DNA of 64,000 nt from Hypericum androsaemum. Taxonomy: Eukaryota; Streptophyta; Magnoliopsida; Malpighiales; Hypericaceae. The notes under the pieces are model-generated. The model did no database searches, was not told the DNA's origin, and was given only the letters and a program-made list of their open reading frames with translations. Below are positions 1-9,131 of the stretch, in pieces (position 1 is the first letter of the stretch; the number at the start of each line of letters is the position of its first letter). Both the position numbers and the translations under genes were made by a program. The stretch covers positions 12,593,570 to 12,657,569 of the forward strand of contig OZ023186.1 in the NCBI GenBank assembly GCA_963995505.1. The letters run 5' to 3'.

Positions 1-179
1 TCAGCAATATGTGAGGCATCATCAGTTTTATGACATGGAATAAAATGCGCCATCTTAGAAAACCTATCCACCACAACAAAAATTGAATCTCTACCACGTT
101 TAGTCTTAGGAAGTCCTAACACAAAGTCCATAGAAATATCGATCCAAGGCTCACTAGGTATAGGTAGGGGAGTGTACAG
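1..179 (-). pseudogene. Integrase core fragment (rve domain, first catalytic Asp region)
   Basis: The reverse complement encodes the start of the integrase catalytic core. A segment reading like [15 protein letters not shown] contains the first catalytic Asp, followed by [22 protein letters not shown]. It matches the integrase of the intact element at 38010-42797. It is out of frame with the upstream zinc-finger region because a short deletion at about 180-200 left the 10-mer GATGCAACGT in two copies. The remainder is outside the window. It belongs to the family-2 element on the left and is non-functional as it stands. Confidence 0.8.
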
Positions 180-1723
180 TGATGCAACGTGATGCAACGT
201 CCACAAATTGCTAAAGTCTTTGCTATTCCAAAATGTCCCATCAATCCGCCTCCGTGTGCCTCTTGTATCAACAATTCTCGCATGGAAAAATTAGGCAAAC
301 AAAGCTTATTCTCACGAAATAAGTACCCTCCTTCATTCCGAAAGAACTTACTAGACGCACTCCTCTCGGTTTCACGAAACACATCACAAAAGTCAGTATC
401 GTCAGCGTATAACTCTTTAATGCGTTCAAAACCAAGTAGTTTTGCATCAAGAGTTGAGATCAAAACATACCTTTGTGACAGTGCATCGGCTACTACGTTT
501 TCCTTACCTTGCTTGTAGCGTATGACATAAGGAAATGTCTCAATAAATTCAACCCAACGTGCATGCCTTTTATTCAGCTTGTGTTGTCCCTTTAAATGCT
601 TCAAAGATTCATGGTCAGTATGAATCACAAATTCCTTGGGCCATAAGTAATGTTGCCATGTCTCCAATGTCCGAACCAATGCATACAACTCCTTGTCGTA
701 AGTTGGGTAATTCAAGGCTGCTCCGCATAGCTTTTCGCTAAAATAGGCAATTGGTCGTCCTTCTTGCATGAGCACGGCACCTATTCCAACACCTGAAGCA
801 TCACACTCAACCTCAAACGCCTTAGAAAAGTTAGGTAACGATAATAAAGGTGCATTTGTCAACTTCTCCTTGATGAGCTGAAATGCCTTCTCTTGAGCTT
901 CACCCCAGCTAAATCCAGCGTTCTTCTTGATCACCTCAGTAAGTGGTGCGGCTAAGCTACTAAAATCTTTCACAAATCTCCTGTAGAAACTAGCTAGGCC
1001 ATGGAAACTTCGGACTTTAGCAATGCTCGTGGGACTTGGCCATTCTCGAATTGCACGTATCATTTCTTCATCGACCTGTATTCCTTTAGCACTAACAACA
1101 AAACCCAAGAAGACAAGCTTATCTGTGCAAAAGGTGCACTTCTTCAAGTTAGCAAACAATTGATCCTTTCTAAGTGCATTTAGAACATATTTCAAATGTT
1201 CCATGTGATCCTCCATGCTCTTGCTATAAATAAGTATATCATCAAAATAAACGACTATAAATTTGCTAATAAATGGACGTAAAACATGATTCATAAGCCG
1301 CATAAATGTACTAGGAGCATTAGACAACCCGAATGGCATGACCATCCATTCATATAATCCATATTTTGTTTTAAAGGCTGTCTTCCACTCATCTCCTTCT
1401 TTCATTCTAATTTGATGATAACCACTCTTCAAGTCAATTTTAGAAAACATGCTCGATCCATGCAGTTCATCTAACATGTCATCTAAACGAGGAATAGGGT
1501 GACGATATTTTACCATTATGTTGTTGACTGCTCGACAATCAACACACATCCTCCATGATCCATCCTTCTTAGGCACAAGTAGGACTGGCACGGGACAAGG
1601 ACTCATGCTCTCTCTCACGTACCCTTTCTCCAATAGTTCATTGACTTGTCGCTCAAGTTCCTTTGTTTCCTCCGGATTGCTCCTATATGCGGGATGATTA
1701 GGTGTGGCAGCTCTCAGAACCAA
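116..1723 (-). pseudogene. Reverse transcriptase / RNase H / integrase zinc-finger fragment of family-2 element
   Basis: This is the pol part of the left element. In order it has the RT fingers and palm with the [10 protein letters not shown] catalytic motif, then RNase H with the [15 protein letters not shown] core, then a damaged integrase HHCC zinc finger. Compared with the intact polyprotein, about 18 residues between GIAKTLA and CGRCIT are missing, and the frame shifts after CGRCIT at about 180-200. Homology continues upstream to about 1881 but is cut off by a TAG (minus strand) at 1799-1801, where the relatives have Gln. The ATG at 1723 lies inside the RT domain and is not a genuine start. 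The fragment is dead. Confidence 0.88.
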
Positions 1724-1881
1724 GTCAATTTGGTGCTCAATCCCTCGGATAGGTGGTAACCCTGATGGTAGCTCGTTGGGGAATACATCTTCGTAGTCCT
1801 ACAAAAGGGAAACAACTATACTAGGCAAGTGTGGTTAAAGTTCGTTAGTGTTTAAAAATGCTTCCTTGTACATAAGTACGA

Positions 1882-3762
1882 TCATTGGCTTTTTGTGAAA
1901 ACATCTTGCTTGATATCACTAGCTCCCACATAAAAACTCCTTTTCCACCCCTCGGTTTTTCTCTCATTGGCCGTTTTAATTTTTGTTTTTCCGACTTCTT
2001 TTGTTCTCTCAAGCTCTTTCGCTTTATTGGCCGTTTTTCCTTTCTTTTTTTCGGCTTCTTCTCTCCTCTCAATTCTTTTCTTTTGGTCACTCTTCTTTTT
2101 CTCATCATTCTCTTTTTGTAACTTCAATTGATCTTCACAAACTTGTGATGGTGTTAAGGGTGCTAATGTGATTACTCGTCGATTGAGTGTGAACGAGTAC
2201 TTGTTCGTGTATCCATCATGCTTAACCTTCCTATCAAATTGCCAGGGCCTTCCGAGTAGTAGGTGACCAGCTTGCATTGGCACCACATCACATAGCACTT
2301 CATCTTCATATTTGCCAATTCGAAATGTCACTAGCACTTGCCCTTCCACGAGTACTTCTCCACTATCATTCAACCACTGTAGCTTGTAAGGTTTAGGGTG
2401 TTTCTTTGTGATCAACCCCAACTTTTCTACCATAGTGTTGCTTGCAACATTAGCACAGCTTCCTCCATCAATAATGACGCTACACACCTTGCCCTTGACA
2501 TAACACCTTATGTGGAAAATATTCTCTCGTTGTGCATCATCATCTTCTTCTTTTGCTTGCAAGATCAAAGCCCTTCTTGTCACCAAAGTGAGTGCTTCAG
2601 TAGCTTGGAATTCCTCCTCGGACAGGTCTTCTAATGAGGGCATGCTTCCATGGTCTGAGTCTTCTCCTTCTGTCTCAACCTCCCCGCTCTCTCTAAGCAC
2701 CATAACCTGCTTGTTAGGACATTGACTTGCTATGTGCCCCCTTCCTTGACATTTAAAGCACCTAATGTCTCGATTTCTTGTAGGAGGGGCTTCCACTTTC
2801 TTTTGAGAGCTGGTATTAGAACTCTCAGCCTTCTGTTCTACTTTGGCCGCCTGTGGCCTATCAAACTTCTTTGGATAATTCGGCTTCCACGTAGTACTTG
2901 ATGTAGCTCGAGTTCCTCCCCCTTTCTTCATTTGTTTCTCTATCTTGTTGGCCATATGAACCATATCTTCCAATTCGATGTAGTGTTGTAGCTCCACTTT
3001 GTCTTGAATTTCAGGATTCAGTCCATTCAAGAACTTAGCCATAGTGGCTTCACGAACCTCCTCTACGTTGGCTCGTATCATGGCCATCTCCATCTGCTGA
3101 TAGTAATCTTCCACACTCATACTTCCTTGACGCAGTTCTTGTAACCTTTTAAAAAGATCACGGTAGTAATGACTAAGAACAAAGCGTTTCCTCATCACAA
3201 CTTTCATCTCCTCCCATGTCTCTATGGTATATTCTCCGTTACGTCTCCTGCTTGTGACAAATTGATCCCACCAAGTTATAGCATATTCAGTAAATTCAGT
3301 CACAGCCAGCTTTACCTTCTTTGCCTCGGAACAATTGTGACAATCAAACACAAATTCAATCTTCTTCTCCCATTCAAGATAAGCCTCCGGATCAGAACGA
3401 CCTACAAAGGAAGGTATTTTTAACTTGATGCTTCCCAAATTATCATTCCCTCTCCGCCTAGCCACCCTAGGTTGGCGTTCATTCCTCAACCTCCTAACAT
3501 TCCTTGTGGAGCCTACGTCCTCATCAAAGTCAGACTCATCTCCACTCATTCCTCCCATAGGTGCTAGTCTTCTTTGGGCATGAGGTATGCCTCGTGGTTG
3601 TTGGCTAGCACGTGAATTCTCTATGATATCCAGGCGTTGGTGTATTTGCTCAACCTCCGCTCTCATCATTTGTTGGAGCTTCCCTGTTAAGGCCTCCACA
3701 AATACCTTAGGGTCAATGTTGCCCCAAGCTCCTTCTCTTTCTCCTTCATTTTCTTGAGACAT
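1882..3762 (-). CDS. Gag-protease part of family-2 CRM-like polyprotein (truncated by frameshift)
   Basis: The start is taken at the ATG at 3762-3760 (MSQENEGER), which aligns with the gag start of the element at 48830-55563. The frame is open 16 codons further upstream, but that stretch is leader. The product would be 626 residues. Domains are a Ty3 Gag core ([20 protein letters not shown] onward), a CCHC zinc knuckle ([14 protein letters not shown]) and a retropepsin-like protease centred on [12 protein letters not shown], followed by a Lys/Glu-rich linker. The frame is lost at about 1900 through a 1-nt deletion just after the SFYVGASDIKQ segment, so protease is separated from RT. The stretch between 1882 and 1723 is untranslatable linker and RT start. 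Confidence 0.85.
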   Translation of the reverse strand: MSQENEGEREGAWGNIDPKVFVEALTGKLQQMMRAEVEQIHQRLDIIENSRASQQPRGIPHAQRRLAPMGGMSGDESDFDEDVGSTRNVRRLRNERQPRVARRRGNDNLGSIKLKIPSFVGRSDPEAYLEWEKKIEFVFDCHNCSEAKKVKLAVTEFTEYAITWWDQFVTSRRRNGEYTIETWEEMKVVMRKRFVLSHYYRDLFKRLQELRQGSMSVEDYYQQMEMAMIRANVEEVREATMAKFLNGLNPEIQDKVELQHYIELEDMVHMANKIEKQMKKGGGTRATSSTTWKPNYPKKFDRPQAAKVEQKAESSNTSSQKKVEAPPTRNRDIRCFKCQGRGHIASQCPNKQVMVLRESGEVETEGEDSDHGSMPSLEDLSEEEFQATEALTLVTRRALILQAKEEDDDAQRENIFHIRCYVKGKVCSVIIDGGSCANVASNTMVEKLGLITKKHPKPYKLQWLNDSGEVLVEGQVLVTFRIGKYEDEVLCDVVPMQAGHLLLGRPWQFDRKVKHDGYTNKYSFTLNRRVITLAPLTPSQVCEDQLKLQKENDEKKKSDQKKRIERREEAEKKKGKTANKAKELERTKEVGKTKIKTANERKTEGWKRSFYVGASDIKQDVFTKSQ

Positions 3763-4092
3763 GTTGCTGCAAGAAAATTGGTTAGTTAAAATAATAATGG
3801 ACCTCACCAATCACTCCCTTACGTGTTTACCCTCAAAGTATGTTGCACTCGGATTCACTCGTGTTTACACTCTAATGGCTCTTTTCTCTCTAATGTGCTC
3901 ACAACTCTTGCCTTTTTCCTCTCGTGACACTCTTGTTGGTTCTCGCGGAGCTAGTAGAGATTAGCTTGGCCTTCGCACACTTTAGTTGCCGAGTCCTCTT
4001 CTTTCTTCTTCTTGCTTTCGTTCTTGCCTTCGCTTCTATCTTCTTGCTTCACGAAATTGCACTATCCAATACTTCTAGTCCTACTTGAATTC
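3763..4092 (-). other. gag-proximal 5' leader of family-2 element
   Basis: This is non-coding leader directly upstream of gag on the minus strand. It contains the block conserved among all four elements here (CACGAGTGAA... CACGTAAGGGAGTGA) and, just before the ATG, a TTAACTAACC plus T-rich plus TTGCAG stretch that looks like a 3' splice site. At 4092/4093 the leader is interrupted by the nested family-1 element and resumes at 8202. Confidence 0.75.
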
Positions 4093-4275
4093 TGATATGA
4101 ACCTCGGCAGGAGGCTCACAACGGACCGTGCTACTTTGGATGGAACAGACCGCAACCCACGAACTCGAGCCTTGCCAGAACCTTGGTTTGGAATAACCGC
4201 AACCCAAGCAATGGAATTTCGTGAACCTTTGGTCCAAGTCGAATCACGCAAGCTAAGCAATTAGCAATTAGCAAG
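4093..4275 (-). repeat. 3' LTR scrap (U5 end) of nested family-1 element
   Basis: It begins TGATATGAACCTCGG, the reverse complement of an LTR 3' end, and matches 7431-7587 exactly over 157 bp. About 50 bp are then skipped, a short CAAGCTAAGCA plus duplicated TTAGCAA stretch follows, and the sequence joins RT coding DNA at 4276. The short repeats at the joint suggest illegitimate end joining. Confidence 0.85.
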
Positions 4276-4973
4276 ACATGATTCATAAGGCGCATGAATG
4301 TACTAGGTGCATTAGATAACCCGAACGGCATGACCATCCACTCATACAACCCATATTTTGTTTTAAAAGCAGTCTTCCACTCATCTCCTTCTTTCATCCT
4401 AATCTGATGATAACCACTTTTTAAGTCAATCTTAGAAAACATGCAAGATCCATGCAACTCATCTAACATGTCATCTAAGCGAGGAATAGGGTGACGATAT
4501 TTTACCGTGATGTTGTTGACAGCTCGGCAATCAACACACATCCTCCATGATCCATCCTTCTTAGGCACAAGTAGGACTGGAACAGCACATGGGCTCATGC
4601 TTTCTCTCACGTACCCTTTTTCCAAAAGCTCATTGACTTGCCTCTCAAGTTCCTTTGTTTCCTCCGGATTACTTCTATATGCGGGGCGGTTAGGTATGGT
4701 AGCTCCTGGAACAAAGTCAATTTGATGCTCAATCCCTCGTATAGGTGGTAATCTAGCTGGTAGCTCTTTGGGAAAGACATCCTTGTAGTCCTGCAAGAGA
4801 GAAACAATCACACTAGGCAAGTGTGGCTCAAGTTCGTTAGTGATAAAAAGTGTCTCCCTATACCGGAGTAAGATCATAGACTTTTTTTCAAAACAAGCTT
4901 GCTTGATTTCACTTGCTCCCACATAGTAGTTCTTTTTCCATCCCTCAGATTTTCTCTCAATGGCTGATTTCAA
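4276..4973 (-). pseudogene. RT N-terminal fragment of nested family-1 element
   Basis: It encodes the protease-RT linker and the first part of reverse transcriptase ([20 protein letters not shown], then [24 protein letters not shown], then [20 protein letters not shown], ending MRLMNHV). The YxDD catalytic motif is absent because the sequence breaks at 4276 and runs into LTR DNA. The apparent frame continues to 4131 through the LTR scrap, giving an unrelated tail. It cannot be active. Confidence 0.85.
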
Positions 4974-5108
4974 TTCTGTTTTTTCGGCTTCTTTTGTTCA
5001 CTCCATTGTATCCTCTCTTTTGGCCGTTTTTCCTTTCTGTTCTTCGGCTTCTTCTCTCCTCTCAATTCGTTTCTTTTGCTCACTCTTTTTTCTCTCATCA
5101 CTTTCTTT

Positions 5109-6434
5109 TTATAACTTCATCTGATCTTCACAAACTTGTGATGGCGCTAAGGGTGCCAAAGTGAACACACGCCTAGTGAGTGTGAATGAGTACTTGTTGG
5201 TGTGTCCGTCATGAGTTACTCTTCTATCAAATTGCCACGGCCTCCCCAACAGTAGATGACTAGCTTGCATTGGCACAACATCGCACAACACTTCATCTTC
5301 GTACTTGCCAATGCGGAATGTCACTAGCACTTGCTTCTCCACTCGTACTTCTCCACTATCATTCAGCCATTGCAGCTTGTAAGGTTTAGGGTGTTTCTTC
5401 ATGAGTAACCCTAACTTCTCAACCACAGTAGTGCTTGCCACGTTAGCACAGCTGCCTCCATCAATGAGGAAACTACACACCTTGTCCTTGACACAACACC
5501 TTGTATGGAAGATATTCTCCCTTTGTGCTTTGTCATCTTCTTCTCTTGCTTGCAAGTTCAAGGCTCTTCTTGCCACTAGAGTGAGTCCTTCAGGAACTTG
5601 AATTTCCTCTTCGGATACGTCTTCCAATGAAGGCATGCTATCATGATCCGAATCTTCTCCTTCTGTTACGACCTCCCCACTCTCTCTAATCACCATAATC
5701 TGTTTGTTAGGGCATTGACTTGAGATGTGCCCCCTTCCTTGACACTTGAAGCACTTGATATCACGGTTTCGTGTGGGAGTGGCTTCCACCTTCTTTTGGG
5801 AATTGGCATTGGAACTCTCAGTCTTGTGCTCTATCTTGGTTGCCTGTGGTTTGTCAAATTTCTTTGAATAGTTTGGCTTCCAATTAGCACTTGATGTAGC
5901 TCTTGTTCCTCCTCCTCCTCTCTTCAGTTGCTTCTCAATTTTCGTGGCCATATGCACCATGTCCTCCAACTCCACATAGTGTTGCAACTCTACTTTGCCA
6001 TGGATCTCGGGATTGAGTCCATTCAAGAACCTTGCCATGGTAGCTTCTCTATCTTCCTCCACGTCAGCTCTTATCATGGCCATCTCCATCTGTTTGTAAT
6101 ATTCTTCCACGCCCAGACTTCCTTGTCTCATTCCTTGTAACTTCTTGTATAGCTCTCGGTAGTAATGACTTGGAACAAAACGTTTCCTCATCACCGCTTT
6201 CATCTTCTTCCATGTAGCTATAGGATGCTCTCCATTACGCCTCCTGCTTGTTACAAGTTGATCCCACCACGTTATAGCATAATCAGCGAATTCAGTCACA
6301 GCTAGCTTTACCTTCTTTGTTTTGGAACAATTGTGGCAATCAAACACGAACTCAATCTTCTTCTCCCACTCTAGGTATGCTTCCGGGTCAGAATGACCTG
6401 CAAAGGAAGGTATCTTCAGCTTAATACTTCCCAA
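5109..6434 (-). pseudogene. Gag core, zinc knuckle and protease fragment of nested family-1 element
   Basis: A 441-residue open stretch begins at the conserved [12 protein letters not shown] of the Gag core. It continues through the CCHC knuckle ([14 protein letters not shown]) and the protease site, here [13 protein letters not shown], to the segment SQVCEDQMKL. It ends there on a TAA where relatives read Gln. The true N-terminus of Gag lies in another frame at 6509-6814. Residues 4974-5108 are the degraded charged linker. Confidence 0.83.
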
Positions 6435-6508
6435 GTTGTCATCTCTTCTTCGCCTTGCCTCTCTAGGTGGGCGGTTAGTCCTTGCTCGCCTAAGATTCCT
6501 TGTAGAAC

Positions 6509-6814
6509 CTACGTCCTCCTCCTAGAAAGGTCGCAATCTTCTTCACTTGTGCTTCCCAAAGGGGCTCTCCTTCTTTGTGCACGGAATTCTCCTCCACTTG
6601 TGCCTCCCAAAGGTGCAAACCTTCGTTGTGCTTGGACTTCACTTCTTGGTTGTTGGCTGTTGCGAGTGTCCTCCATTGCATCCATGCATTGTTGCAATGG
6701 CTCCATCTCCGCTCGCATCATTTGTTGGAATTTTCCTGTCAGGGCCTCCACAAATACCTTAAGACCAACATCAGCCAACGTACCCTCTTTTTCTCTTTGA
6801 TCTTCGTAAGACAT
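6509..6814 (-). pseudogene. Gag N-terminus of nested family-1 element, frameshifted
   Basis: The ATG at 6814 follows the conserved leader end and starts MSYEDQREKEG. It aligns with Gag N-termini of the other elements (KVFVEALTGKFQQMMRAEMEPLQ). The segment also has an internal near-repeat (QRRFAPLGGTSGGEF / QRRRAPLGSTSEED). The frame is lost at about 6520, so it is disconnected from the Gag core at 6434. Confidence 0.8.
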
Positions 6815-7430
6815 CTTGCTGCAATAAAATTTTGTTAGTAAAAAAAATTGATGGCCTCACAAGTTCACTCCCTTACGTGTTTACTCTCAATGTAAGTTGC
6901 ACTCAAGTTCACTCGTGTTTGCACTCAATTATTTGGCTTTTCTCTCTAATGCACTCACAAACTCTTGCCTTTTTCCTCTCATGATACTCTTGTACGTTCT
7001 TACTAAGCTAACAAGGCTTTGCTTGAACTACACGGATCACTATCAAAGGTAGTTCCTTGTCTTCTTGCACTGCACGTAGATTTATTCAGACTGACTTCCT
7101 CTTGTTTTCTGTCCGCCTATTGGACTTGCTTCTTGCTTCCTCTTTTGTTTCTCTTGCGTTTTCTCTTTAATCACAAGCTTCCCAATTCGCCTTGCTCCGC
7201 TTTAGTCTTGCAATTTCCTGTTTAGTCTTGCTTCTTCTTTTGTTTTCTTTTTCTTTTTTTTCCTTTTTTTTTCTTTTGATCAGAATACACAACCTAGAAT
7301 AATTAAGTCACAAATCTGATTGCTCGAAACACAAACGAATCAAACTACTTATAAAAAAATGAATTGGATACTAGACCAACAAAAGGAAAGGTAAGGATAG
7401 ATAGTAGCAAGCCATGGCTCTGATACCAAA
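6815..7430 (-). other. 5' leader of nested family-1 element, with PBS at 7417-7428
   Basis: This is non-coding leader between LTR and gag on the minus strand. The PBS (reverse complement TGGTATCAGAGC at 7417-7428) is complementary to the 3' end of initiator tRNA-Met. A purine-rich tract (T/C-rich on the plus strand, about 7225-7280) and the conserved gag-proximal block with a splice-acceptor-like end (6815-6960) are present. No gene is seen in it. Confidence 0.8.
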
Positions 7431-8201
7431 TGATATGAACCTCGGCAGGAGGCTCACAACGGACCGTGCTACTTTGGATGGAACAGACCGCAACCCACGA
7501 ACTCGAGCCTTGCCAGAACCTTGGTTTGGAATAACCGCAACCCAAGCAATGGAATTTCGTGAACCTTTGGTCCAAGTCGAATCACGCCACAAACGATGAT
7601 GGAAGAATCGTTTGATAAGTGAAAGTTGTGCTCAAGCTAAGCAAGCCAGCAATTAGCAAGAACACACAAGGAGTATCTTTACTCACAAGAAAGATTTCAA
7701 TCTCAAAAGTTTCATCCCTTTTTATTGTTAGGAGACCTCTTTATATAGGCTCCAAAAATACCCAAATATTCCTAAAATAAGCTAACTCCTAAAAAGGAGT
7801 TCAAAGGCTGGCCAAAACTCTCTTTCCTAATCTAAGAAGATTCTGGCCGAATTATTTCAACTAAACAAGAAATAATCTAAGAAAATAATATCTAATAGAA
7901 TAACTAATAGCTGCACGTCCAAAACAAGTAGATGCACGGACTAAATAGGCTGATTCTTCTTGATTCTCCATGTGCGCATGCATCTAGAAGCTTACGTGCA
8001 TGTCAAGCTTCCAAAATAGCCTCTATCACGTGTATGGGCTTTGCATGGGCCTCATGCACGTCCTTGCACTTGTACGCATTGGCTTGAGCCCAGACTTCTT
8101 GCATTAATCCATTAAGTTCCGCTTGAAACGTTTTCGCCCTTGCTCGTGTCACTGGCCCAATAGGTACTTGCACTTGCTGTGAGTCTTGTAGCTTCACATC
8201 A
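7431..8201 (-). repeat. 5' LTR of nested family-1 element
   Basis: The reverse complement runs from TGATGTGAAGCTACAAG to CATATCA (TG...CA ends), 771 bp. A TATA box (reverse complement TATATAAA) lies at 7740-7747. The first 200 bp encode the CRM-type tail including GPVTRARAKTFQAELNGLM, as in the intact element. The right flank (8202) is leader of the older family-2 element. Confidence 0.87.
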
Positions 8202-8400
8202 TTTGATTCTACCAATCTTACTTGAATTCTGACTTCTTTTTTTTTCTTTTTTTTGATCAGAATACACGACTTAGAACACTAAAGTCACGAATCTGAAATA
8301 CCAAACTACTACGGCAAAACAAATTAGAATACTAGAATTAAACAAAGCGTTAAACAAAAGGATAGAAGGCCTAAAGTAGAGCCAAAGCTTTGATACCAAA
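8202..8400 (-). other. LTR-proximal leader of left family-2 element, with PBS
   Basis: It matches the leader at 49639-49840 in reverse. It includes a poly-purine tract and, next to the LTR, a PBS-like sequence at about 8385-8398 (reverse complement TGGTATCAAAGC). This differs from the initiator-Met PBS TGGTATCAGAGC of family 1 at one position. Confidence 0.75.
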
Positions 8401-9131
8401 TGATACGAATCCCGTCAGGAACTCGCACCAACTCGGACCGTCTACTCTAGGCTGATGGTACCCGTCACTTTGCGCCTTGCACCGAACCTTAGAGTTGGAT
8501 AACTTTGACCCGTAGCAACGGTGAGAACGTGAACCTTGATCTTGAATCGAATACGCCACAAACGGAGATGGGAATTCCGTTTGATAAGTACAAACGCCCT
8601 AGCTAAGCAATCCAGCCCGCAAGAACAACCAGAGTACCAAAACTCACGAATTTTCTTATGCCCAAAAAGTGATCCTTTATTGAATTCGTGGCCCTCCTTA
8701 TATAAAGGTTAAAACTGACCTGGATAGACTCCAAAGTCAACAAGATAAGTTCTAAAGAGCTCCAAACTTATCATACTACTTAAACTAGTTCTAAAAATGA
8801 ATGTTTATCCTAAGAATTGAAAAACACAATCATTATCCACTATTGGATAACTCTTATTCCTAAAAAGTTATAAAAAAGTTTGGATAACTCTTATTCCTAA
8901 AAAGTAGGAATCTTGGTTCTACTCCTTTAGGCATCCAAAATAACTCCAATCACGTGCATGGGCTTTGCATGGACGTCCACGGGCTTACACGAACTGGTTG
9001 TAGTCCAAATCCCTTGAATTAATCCGTTGAGCTCAGCTTGAAGCGTCTTTGCTCTTGCTCTTGTGATTGGTCCAAGTGGAACTCGAACTGGTTGTGGGTC
9101 TTGTAGCTCCATAGTGGACGTGTTCACATCA
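8401..9131 (-). repeat. 5' LTR of left family-2 element
   Basis: The reverse complement starts TGATGTGAACACGTCC and ends GATTCGTATCA, about 731 bp. A TATA-like TTATATAAGG (reverse) sits at about 8697-8706. The first 200 bp encode the tail [21 protein letters not shown] segment with GGATAACTCTTATTCCTAAA is present twice (about 8843 and 8882), a small local duplication. The outer end touches satellite array A with no spacer. Confidence 0.85.

Larger units (their letters stand above)
4093..8201 (-). mobile_element. Nested, internally deleted family-1 CRM-like element
   Basis: This minus-strand element is inserted in the leader of the left family-2 element. Parts from right to left are a 5' LTR (7431-8201), PBS (7417-7428), leader (6815-7430), gag (6814 downward), protease and the start of RT (to 4276), then directly a scrap of 3' LTR (4093-4275). 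Everything between the RT segment ending MRLMNHV and the LTR end is missing: the RT catalytic centre, RNase H, integrase, PPT and LTR U3. The first 157 bp of the LTR scrap are identical to the matching end of the 5' LTR, so insertion and deletion look fairly recent. I see no clean target duplication. Confidence 0.88.
1..9131 (-). mobile_element. Decayed CRM-like Ty3/gypsy element, family 2, 3' part outside window
   Basis: This is a minus-strand LTR retrotransposon. Reading right to left it has a 5' LTR (8401-9131), a primer-binding site, a leader (8202-8400 continuing at 3763-4092), gag-protease (1882-3762), RT/RNase H (116-1723) and integrase (1-179). The rest of integrase and the 3' LTR lie beyond the left edge. 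A second element (4093-8201) is nested in the leader. The leader flanks of the nested element match the uninterrupted leader of the family-2 element at 49639-50181. The coding region is broken by a frameshift, a nonsense codon and small deletions, so it is not autonomous. The LTR abuts satellite array A directly at 9131/9132. CRM assignment rests on the LTR-encoded [13 protein letters not shown] tail and the lack of a chromodomain. Confidence 0.88.

Noticed and set aside
4131..4275. C-terminal extension of the RT fragment ([13 protein letters not shown] and onward) as a novel domain
   Set aside because: It is the antisense reading of LTR DNA after the deletion joint at 4275/4276.
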